From: Candidatus Altimarinota bacterium | GTDB lineage: Bacteria; Patescibacteriota; Gracilibacteria; BD1-5; UBA2023 | Length of the DNA: 5,356 bases | NCBI GenBank assembly: GCA_008015855.1 | Contig: SSGK01000052.1 | Coordinates: 1 to 5,356 of the forward strand | Direction of reading: 5' to 3' | Part shown: positions 1 through 5,356 of the stretch, one piece after another | How the letters are laid out: each line of letters starts with the position of its first letter | Position numbering within the stretch: position 1 is the first letter of the stretch | Made by a program: the position numbers and the translations under genes | Notes under the pieces: model-generated | What the model saw: only the letters and a program-made list of their open reading frames with translations | What the model was told of the DNA's origin: nothing | The model's database searches: none

Positions 1-2831
1 CTCATGGACCATACGAATGCTGGCCCCATAGAACTTTGTCATGGCCATTTTCCCATCGTTCATTTCAGATTTCAAAGAACGAGAGAGAACTCTCCTGATT
101 TAAACCGAGAAATAGTATAAACCGCACGATCCTTCGCACCAAGTTTTTCACTCGATTCACGTTCTCATTTTGCCTTATTATCTTCACGTGCTTTACGAAC
201 AATATTTCCAAATACTCATGGACCACCCATAGCCTGTATATAGATACTTTCTGTATGATTGAATTTAAAGAATCTATCAAGAAGAATAATTTCATTCAGG
301 GAATCAGCCGATTCAGAGTTTACTTCTCCTTCACGTAATTGACAACGCTTAAATTCAAATTCCGGATCCATTCAGCAGGCACGAACAATTCGATCAAACC
401 ATACATACCCCTTTCAGCTTAAGTTTTCAAGATAACTATCTGCATAAAGTTCTCCCGTTGCCTCAAGTGTTACAAGAAGGGCTGCAAGGAGGTGTTCTGG
501 ACGAGAATTTTTATTTTCAACAATATCTACAATTTCCTCACGCATTTTCCCTCATTTCAAACTCTTAATACTCGTCTTTTTTCATTCAATTGTCTTGTTT
601 ACCTCTTTAGAATAATCCATCAGCGCATGATTTTCCATCATTTTCATCCCAGGAAAGCGGGATATAAGTTTTGACATCTTATACATCGATTCAGCTGATC
701 GGTACTCAGCTCATTCATGGATAATATGCTCAACCGTATGAAGGGCCATTTTCCCCGCCTTATAAATATCATATGGCGTTGTCCAGTTCATTACCTTTCC
801 AAAAAATCCACCATGCATATGAAGTTTAGATCATTCATACTCTTTTTTTTCATCAGGATCTTTCTCTAAAATGCTATCAAGTTTATACGCTTGTAACCAA
901 CGATAAAGATGGCGAAAGGTTACATTATTAAACGCTTCATAGTTTGTTTTTCTCTTTTTTTTTCTAGATATTTCTCTCCCAGCTGTACCTACCGCTTTTT
1001 CAACTTTTGGATTTGGATAGATAATATTTACAGAATTTATACCCGTTACTTCCACTTTAATATATGTATCCCCATTCTTAAAACCAAAAATCTTCTTTTT
1101 TTCACCATCTTGTTGGAGAAGTTTAATGGCATTTTCCTCAAAAAGAAGTCACTCAATTCCCATAGCCTGAACAAAGGTTGCTCCATCATCTATATTTTTA
1201 ATTCGCTTAAAATTTGGTAGCTGATTCTTAATTTCACTCAAGAAATTTTCAAAATGAATATTTTGAAAAAGTGCCCCATTCTCTGAACGAATGGAAATTG
1301 ATTGATTTTCATAATCAATGTTCTCAACCTGAAATATATCAAGATCATCTTCCTCTCCAACGATAAAACTCGAACCAACTTCAAGAGGAGTATTTTCATG
1401 CTTTGGATCGAGCGAACGAAGTTTCGACTGAAACACCTCTGGATTTGATAATTCTGGATCAACCACTACTTCAGGGATGCGTTCTGATTCTACAAATTGA
1501 GAGAAATTCTCTGAACTCATAATCGAAATCATTCCTCCTGATTGAATCACATTCTGGAAATCCTGAAAAATATCAGCATAGAGCATATTTTCGGGAGATT
1601 GCGGAGCACCAACTCTTCCAGAAGAGTATGAAATACTCGCAATTTGTGCATATACGGGCGTTGCTCCTTCTTCCTGGACATCAAGGGATAATATTCTTTG
1701 GAAGAATTGTTGTCCTTGTGGATTTGTAAAACAAATCACTCCATTTGTCTGAAAATTTTCAAGACCATGAACGAGGCAACGATTTTGAGTTTTATCACGG
1801 AGGATTTCATTCAGATACACCACAAATTGTCGAGCATTTTCAAAATCAGGAATATCACTATTGGATTCTTCTCTCTCTGGAAGTTGGTTGTAGAGTTCTC
1901 GCGCTAATTGCTCAGAAAGTTTCTCAAAAATAGTATTTGCAATTTCCTCTGAAACAAGAATAGAATCAGAAGAAATAGTGAGCGTGTCCATCTGATGGAA
2001 CATATCAGAAATGTACTGGTCTTTTTGTTCTTCCGAAACAAGATTTTCCCCGAAGATTTCATCAAATTGAAGGGAAAAATGCTTCTTTAAAACATCTTCT
2101 GAGACAATGTTATTGTCGAGCAAAAATGAAACAGAGATAACCGGAATAAGCGACTGAATAAGAAAGATCTTTTTATCATGCGTATCAAGGAATCGTAACA
2201 AAAAAGCACAATCTTCTTCTGTGAGAATATCCGTAATATATGCTTGTCTGAGAATTTCATCAAAACGCCTCTTTGAAGCATCATCAGTTGGCTGTACAAA
2301 CCCATAACTGGCGATAAGCTCTGTAATACCTTTGGATTGAATCGTGCTATCCTGCTCTGCAACAAAAGCCTTTTGTAGGGATTTATTCTTAAGGAAAAGA
2401 GTGAGTTTTTCCGATGAAAGTTCAGAAATAGCTTTCTCGATTTTTAGTTTCTGAGCATCCTGAAGAGTGTATTGTGATTGAATCGATTGACGAAGGGAAG
2501 TACGGAGATTTTCAATATGCATCCCCTTTCGAATAATAAGTTTTCGAATGTATTCATCGGAAAAAAGTCATACATCCTGAAATACATCATTCCGTATCGA
2601 AGAATATTCATTTCGCTCGGAAGAGGTTGTTTTTTCAATAAGAAGGTCTTGAGCAAGGTCTCGCACATGAGAAATTCCCCCTTCCTTTAAGGCATCATTA
2701 TAGAAAGAAACTCATTTTGATGTTATATTCTCATCAATCACTTCTCGTAAAATCCTATCAGCTGTGGAACGTACGTCTACAGAGGAAGTCTCCTGTGTTG
2801 AAGCTTCAATACGGGATTCGTTATGATTCAT
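1..2831 (-). CDS. Very large protein of unknown function, 3' end beyond the window (TGA = Gly)
   Basis: I do not recognise this protein. Reading from ATG at 2831-2829 with TGA as Gly gives 943 uninterrupted codons to the left edge, where the gene is still open. An in-frame TAA lies a short way upstream of the start. In-frame TGA codons fall at residues 40, 88, 561, 667, 707, 750, 760, 806, 820, 872, 889, 920, 924 and 931. There is no signal peptide. Residues 1 to about 330 are polar and mostly helix-like, with one hydrophobic stretch near 222-238 that contains Gln, Ser and Pro and is probably buried rather than membrane-spanning. Residues about 484-534 look like a small SH3/KOW-like beta barrel followed by a helix (inference from pattern only). 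A second beta-rich stretch spans about 577-605 and is followed by a basic patch, RKKKRK at 623-628. The C-terminal part is richer in Gly and Met. It is probably cytoplasmic. Standard-code annotation would instead yield a false 457-residue protein starting at internal Met104. Confidence 0.85.
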
Positions 2832-2850
2832 AACTTGACTTTTATCAATT

Positions 2851-2888
2851 ATTATACAATATTATATAAAAATCGCGTCTAAATGCAA
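2851..2888 (-). promoter_or_regulatory. Candidate promoter of the giant gene
   Basis: On the minus strand a perfect -10 hexamer TATAAT lies at 2866-2861. It is 16 bp downstream of TTGCAT at 2888-2883, and transcription would begin about 20-25 nt before the ATG. A second TATAAT at 2856-2851 lacks a convincing -35 at the right distance. The -35 borders the T tail of the upstream terminator. No Shine-Dalgarno sequence lies before the ATG; the leader is simply AT-rich. Confidence 0.5.
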
Positions 2889-2890
2889 AT

Positions 2891-2918
2891 AAAAACCTCC
2901 GATCTCTCGGAGGTTTTT
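2891..2918 (-). terminator. Rho-independent terminator of the lipoprotein gene
   Basis: A perfect 12-bp inverted repeat, AAAAACCTCCGA and TCGGAGGTTTTT, surrounds a 4-nt loop. It sits 17 nt past the lipoprotein stop codon. On the minus strand the stem is followed by TTTTTATTT. It separates the lipoprotein transcript from the giant gene, which has its own promoter just beyond. Symmetry would let it work on the plus strand too, but no plus-strand gene ends there. Confidence 0.88.
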
Positions 2919-2935
2919 ATAGAATGAATTTCAAA

Positions 2936-3217
2936 TTACATTGCAGCACCAGTTGCAGTTTCAACAGCAGCTCCTGATTCAGTTGTTCCAGTAGCAACAA
3001 CTTCCATAGTTGTAGCAGTAGAAGTTTCAACTGTAGTAGCAGTAGAAGTTTCAACAGTTACAGTAGGAAGAGTAGCTTCAGTTGCAGTAGTAGCAGTAGA
3101 AGTAGCAACTTCTGTACCAGTAGCAGTAGCTCCAGAGTTAGTAGCAGGAGTAGTAGGCTTCATTCCGCAAGAAGCAAGAAGTACAGCAGCAGAAGCAATA
3201 ATTACAATAGCTTTCAT
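2936..3217 (-). CDS. Small lipoprotein with Thr/Ala/Glu-rich repetitive body
   Basis: This is a 93-residue protein. A short lipoprotein signal (K2, hydrophobic core 4-15) ends in the lipobox L14-A15-S16-C17, so the mature protein should be lipidated at C17 and anchored to the outer face of the membrane. The remaining 76 residues are almost entirely Thr, Ala, Val, Ser, Gly and Glu, with no Lys or Arg after K20, giving an acidic, probably unstructured tail. The octapeptide V-(E/A)-T-S-T-A-T-T occurs at residues 37-44, 55-62 and 63-70, the last two in direct tandem. The gene has no TGA codon and ends in TAA at 2938-2936. Its own promoter and terminator make it monocistronic. Function is unknown; a surface spacer or Thr-rich (possibly modified) coat protein is speculative. 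Confidence 0.85.
   Translation of the reverse strand: MKAIVIIASAAVLLASCGMKPTTPATNSGATATGTEVATSTATTATEATLPTVTVETSTATTVETSTATTMEVVATGTTESGAAVETATGAAM
3012..3055 (-). repeat. 24-bp tandem repeat inside the lipoprotein gene
   Basis: The plus-strand 20-mer GTAGCAGTAGAAGTTTCAAC occurs at 3012-3031 and again identically at 3036-3055, a 24-bp period that encodes the octapeptides at residues 55-62 and 63-70. A diverged third copy (GTAGCAGTAGAAGTAGCAAC) lies at 3090-3109 and encodes residues 37-44. Near-identity at the nucleotide level points to recent duplication or slippage rather than selection on the protein alone. Confidence 0.85.
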
Positions 3218-3248
3218 AATTTGAATGGAAAATGGTAAATGTGGGGTC

Positions 3249-3276
3249 AGTATATAAATAGCCTTCGCTTTTGCAA
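3249..3276 (-). promoter_or_regulatory. Candidate promoter of the lipoprotein gene
   Basis: On the minus strand TTGCAA (3276-3271) is separated by 16 bp from TATACT (3254-3249). Transcription would start near 3242, giving a leader of about 25 nt before the ATG at 3217. The leader has no Shine-Dalgarno sequence. The arrangement matches the candidate promoters of the two other minus-strand genes in the window. Confidence 0.5.
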
Positions 3277-3598
3277 CTCTTTTTTCCTGTTTTTTTACAA
3301 GTTTTGCACATTATTTTAACTATAAAATAAATTAATAAATATGCAATTATATGCTGCTTCCCGAAAGTAAAGGAAAGTTAAAAAAAGAGAAAGAAAAAGA
3401 GAAAAATTTGATTATTTTAAAAATTTCATATGATATTGCCAACATCTCAAAGAGTAATAGTGCACACACTCTTTGGATTCGTTTTTCTTGTTTTATAACA
3501 GGACCAATGTATCTAAAGTCATGCCTACTACTCGAAAGAAAACCTTTCGTGTATTCATTGCATGCAAGGTTTTTTTATTTTTTTTTATCATTATTCAT
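3277..3598. other. Intergenic region upstream of the trhP gene
   Basis: This AT-rich stretch has no supportable gene. It holds T-rich tracts, a purine-rich AAAAAGAGAAAG-type tract around 3380-3406, weak TATAAA and TATAAC boxes at 3321-3326 and 3494-3499 without good -35 partners, and the 10-bp palindrome TTGCATGCAA at 3558-3567. I found no convincing plus-strand promoter. The short frames within it have no family resemblance and overlap the trhP start. Confidence 0.5.
3539..3576 (+). promoter_or_regulatory. Hairpin plus T-run in the trhP leader, possible attenuator
   Basis: AAAACCTT at 3539-3546 pairs with AAGGTTTT at 3566-3573 around a 19-nt loop that itself contains the palindrome TGCATGCA. 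The right arm runs straight into a long T-rich tract (to about 3588), ending about 10 nt before the trhP start codon. The layout resembles an intrinsic terminator in a leader, but the stem has only two G-C pairs, so it may be weak or a compositional accident. Confidence 0.25.
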
Positions 3599-4963
3599 AT
3601 GTCTCAGAAACTAGAACTTCTCATGCCTGCTGGAAATCTTGAGAAACTGAAATACGCTCTTGCCTATGGTGCAGATGCGGTATATGCGGGTGTTCCTATG
3701 TTCTCACTCCGTGCTCGTGAAAACCAGTTTACCTGGGAAACATTAGCAGAAGGAGTAGAATACTGTCATGCTCGTGGAAAGAAAATCTATTTTACAGCAA
3801 ATATCTATGCTCACAATATGAAGATTAAGCCATTTATGGCTGCCTTCGAGAAAATGCAAGCACTCAAACCAGATGCATATATCATGAGTGATCCAGGGCT
3901 TATCTACCTCGTACGAAAGAATTTTCCAGAAGCTGAGATTCACCTCTCTGTACAAGCGAATAATACAAACTGGGCTCAAGCAGAATTTTGGAAATCAATG
4001 GGAATCACCCGTATTATCCTTTCTCGAGAACTCTCTCTCAAGGAAGTAAAGGAAATTCATGAAATGTGTCCGGATATTGAAATTGAATTCTTTGTACACG
4101 GAGCCATCTGTATGGCATATTCAGGACGTTGTCTCCTTTCAAACTATTTTTCACATCGAGATCCAAATCAGGGAACATGTTCTCACTCATGCCGCTGGGA
4201 GTATAAGGTGTTTAAAAAGGATGCAAGTGAGGAAGAACTCTACGATTCAACAGGACGTCCAGAGGACTATATCCCACTTCAGGGTGAGTTCTATCTCGAA
4301 GAACGAGAACGACAAGGAGAAATGCTCCCCATCGATGAAGATGAATACGGAACATACATTATGAACTCTCGTGATATCTGTCTCCTTTCATACGTTCAAG
4401 AATTGGCTGATGCAGGTGTTGTATCATTTAAGGTGGAAGGACGCAGCAAGACAGTAAACTACCTTGCTTGAGTAGGACGCGCTTACCGACCAGCACTCGA
4501 TGCTGTGGAAAAATGAGAAACATACAACGATGAAGTCCTCGCAGAAGAAGTATTTGCTATATCGAATCGTGGATATACTCCTGGATTCCTCGTTGGAAAT
4601 CCTGGTGAGAAGGCTATCTACTTTGAAAAGAATCTTGATCTCCATGAAGAAGATCCAGTTGGTATCGTAAAATGATACGATGAAGTTCGAAAAATGGCTC
4701 GCATCGAAGTAAAGAATCGAATCGATGTTGGAGATGCCCTTGTACTCCTCTCTCCTTCTCAAAGAGTGAATTTCTCTCTCGAACAAATTATTGCTGACCC
4801 TATTCTTCTTGCCAATCCAAAATCCGAAGAAGCAAGTCTTACTCATGCTCCAGAAAACGGAGAATCTCGTGAATCTGGACACGGTGGTCACATTGACCTC
4901 TGGGTAAATGTTCCAGAAAAACCGGCTGATTATGCAATCGTCCGTAAAAAACGTACTCTCTAA
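3599..4963 (+). CDS. trhP: tRNA 5-hydroxyuridine-forming U32-family protein TrhP (YegQ), TGA = Gly
   Basis: A 454-residue cytoplasmic enzyme, matching the roughly 450 residues of E. coli TrhP/YegQ. In E. coli it hydroxylates U34 of certain tRNAs (ho5U) in a prephenate-dependent way. The start at 3599 gives MSQKLELLMPAGNLEKL, the family's normal N-terminus. Visible landmarks are YGADAVYAG (23-31), IMSDPGL (95-101), HLSVQAN (115-121), the U32 signature E163-F-F-V-H-G-A-I-C171 to G176-R-C178-L-L-S181, and C194 and C198. C171, C178, C194 and C198 are probably the iron-sulfur cluster ligands. GTYIMNSRD (251-259) and VEGRSK (279-284) follow, then the C-terminal small domain from about 352. In-frame TGA codons stand at residues 291, 306 and 359 (positions 4469, 4514, 4673). 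The last two align with Gly in E. coli YegQ as I remember it. Trp is encoded by TGG, so TGA is not Trp. The stop is TAA. Read with the standard code, this gene would appear as two broken pieces. Confidence 0.95.
4469..4675 (+). other. Three in-frame TGA codons read as glycine within trhP
   Basis: TGA occurs at 4469-4471, 4514-4516 and 4673-4675, all in the trhP frame. The family homology continues without a shift across each: SKTVNYLA-x-VGRAYRPALD, AVEK-x-ETYND, and VGIVK-x-YDEVRKMARIEV. The second and third match positions that are Gly in the family (typical VxxGYD before the EVKNR motif). Reading through requires no frame change, so this is recoding rather than pseudogene decay. Confidence 0.93.
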
Positions 4964-4994
4964 AAAAATCCCTCCAATTTGGAGGGATTTTTTT
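4962..4994. terminator. Bidirectional rho-independent terminator between convergent genes
   Basis: A perfect 15-bp stem, AAAAAAATCCCTCCA (4962-4976) and TGGAGGGATTTTTTT (4980-4994), has a 3-nt loop. Flanking A and T runs make it work on both strands. The trhP stop codon TAA (4961-4963) overlaps the left arm, and the convergent gene's TAA (4995-4993 on the minus strand) overlaps the right arm, so one hairpin serves both genes with no spare bases. Confidence 0.93.
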
Positions 4995-5199
4995 ATGACT
5001 TTCGTGAGTAGGGCTTTCCATAGATAGGAGCACATGTACACTGAATTGCTTCACATACGGTACATGCCTTGTGATCATAGAGTTTTGCAACTCGTGCTCA
5101 AAATTGTCCACGAAGTGCACCAATAGCCCGTTCTTGTTCTTCTGAGGAAAGAGTTCGTATTCTTTTTAGTTCCGCAAATGCGCTTCGTTCGAGTTGCAT
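4993..5199 (-). CDS. Small Cys-rich zinc-finger-like protein, 68 residues (TGA = Gly)
   Basis: Reading ATG (5199-5197) to TAA (4995-4993) gives 68 residues with one TGA at residue 34 (5100-5098), read as Gly in LRGQF-x-ARVAKL. The N-terminal half is charged and helix-like (residues 1-41). The C-terminal half carries H43-K-A-C46-T-V-C49 and C54-T-C56, a CxxC-x4-CxC arrangement suited to binding zinc or another metal, then a basic tail ending SRKS. I cannot assign a family. The case for a real gene is a promoter-like sequence upstream, a stop built into a terminator, and coherent cysteine spacing. It has its own promoter and converges on trhP. With the standard code it would be lost or called as a shorter fragment. 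Confidence 0.75.
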
Positions 5200-5211
5200 A
5201 GTATATTTCTT

Positions 5212-5253
5212 ATAAAATAATGTATTTTATGTGTATTGTATACATAAAAATAC
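5212..5253. repeat. Interlocking inverted repeats over the small Cys-rich gene's promoter and leader
   Basis: GTATTTTATGT (5222-5232) and ACATAAAAATAC (5242-5253) form an inverted repeat with one bulged base around a 9-nt spacer that covers most of the -10 hexamer. ATTTTAT (5224-5230) can instead pair with ATAAAAT (5212-5218) in the transcribed leader. The first could be an operator and the second a leader hairpin, but both are A/T only and could arise by chance in such AT-rich DNA. Confidence 0.35.
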
Positions 5254-5264
5254 TGACTTCGCAA
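5237..5264 (-). promoter_or_regulatory. Candidate promoter of the small Cys-rich gene
   Basis: On the minus strand TTGCGA (5264-5259) lies 16 bp upstream of TATACA (5242-5237). This would give a leader of about 30 nt before the ATG at 5199. No Shine-Dalgarno sequence is present in the leader. Confidence 0.45.
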
Positions 5265-5302
5265 ATAATATACAAATCTCGAGAAATGCAATATTTTTTA
5301 CA

Positions 5303-5356
5303 TTATTTTGAATAATATTCACACCCTGTCATATCAGGCATAACCTTACAATGGTC
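5303..5356 (-). CDS. Possible C-terminal tail of a gene entering from the right edge
   Basis: The minus strand is open from the right edge for 17 codons to a TAA at 5305-5303, encoding DHCKVMPDMTGCEYYSK. The two Cys, MPDM and aromatic residues look more like protein than random AT-rich noise. However, the segment is too short to be certain, and no clear terminator follows. Family unknown. A plus-strand ATG at 5351 is an alternative reading of the edge. Confidence 0.35.
   Translation of the reverse strand, partial: DHCKVMPDMTGCEYYSK

Noticed and set aside
486..674. AAGGAGGTG followed by a plus-strand GTG frame of 60 codons
   Set aside because: It looks like a perfect Shine-Dalgarno, but it lies antisense inside the giant gene's coding frame, no real gene here uses an SD, and the product resembles nothing.
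1149..2522. A stand-alone 457-residue minus-strand gene starting at MHIENLRTS
   Set aside because: The frame is open on both sides once TGA is read as Gly, up to an ATG at 2831 and down past the window edge. The ATG at 2522 is an internal Met.
3408..3499. Plus-strand promoter candidates (TTGATT/TATGAT and TTGGAT/TATAAC)
   Set aside because: Spacers are only 15 bp and -35 matches are poor; in such AT-rich DNA these are expected by chance.
3351..3614. An 87-codon plus-strand frame in the intergenic region
   Set aside because: It overlaps the trhP start in another frame, is low-complexity Lys/Glu then Phe-rich, and matches no family I know.
4469..4675. TGA as Trp (table 4) or selenocysteine
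   Set aside because: TGG is used for Trp in the same gene, two TGA positions are Gly in TrhP homologues, and TGAs are too frequent and context-free for selenocysteine.
3473..4963. trhP as a pseudogene or two separate genes split by TGA
   Set aside because: Homology continues in the same frame through all three TGAs, with intact motifs and normal length; other genes in the window show the same recoding.
4424..5041. A 205-codon minus-strand open frame
   Set aside because: It is antisense to the C-terminal half of trhP, runs through the terminator, and its composition (many Phe, Ser, Ile) is typical of a shadow frame.
5327..5342. CCTG-TCATAT-CAGG inverted repeat near the right edge
   Set aside because: Only 4-bp arms, and it lies within the possible partial coding frame, so there is no support as a regulatory site.
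1..5356. tRNA, rRNA, CRISPR array, insertion sequence or attachment site
   Set aside because: I saw no cloverleaf-like segment, no regularly spaced direct repeats apart from the coding repeat in the lipoprotein gene, no transposase motif and no terminal inverted repeats.

Overview
This AT-rich window reads coherently only if TGA is decoded as glycine (NCBI translation table 25). That code is known from the candidate phyla Absconditabacteria (SR1) and Gracilibacteria (BD1-5/GN02) of the Candidate Phyla Radiation. With the standard code, an obvious tRNA-hydroxylase gene is cut three times and a very long gene fourteen times. With TGA read as Gly, every gene runs cleanly to a TAA stop or to the window edge. 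I cannot choose between the two phyla from this window.

Layout, left to right. (1) Positions 1-2831, minus strand: the 5' 943 codons of a very large gene of unknown function, continuing off the left edge. It contains 14 in-frame TGA codons. (2) 2832-2935: its promoter region and a hairpin terminator belonging to the next gene. (3) 2936-3217, minus: a 93-residue lipoprotein with a Thr/Ala/Glu-rich repetitive body. (4) 3218-3598: an intergenic region carrying the lipoprotein promoter and a T-rich leader for the rightward gene. (5) 3599-4963, plus: a full-length U32-family protein, an orthologue of E. coli TrhP (YegQ), with three in-frame TGA codons. (6) 4962-4994: a strong bidirectional terminator shared with a convergent gene. 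(7) 4993-5199, minus: a 68-residue Cys-rich, zinc-finger-like protein with one TGA codon. (8) 5200-5356: its promoter region, then a possible 17-codon tail of another minus-strand gene entering from the right edge.

The only confident enzymatic function is TrhP, which hydroxylates U34 of certain tRNAs. The other genes appear to be separate transcription units. Each of the three minus-strand genes whose start is visible has its own candidate promoter of the form TTGC(A/G)N, 16 bp, then TATAAT, TATACT or TATACA. No gene has a recognisable Shine-Dalgarno sequence. The least explained element is the giant protein. The best-supported biological point is TGA-to-Gly recoding, which would mislead any standard-code annotation of this region.
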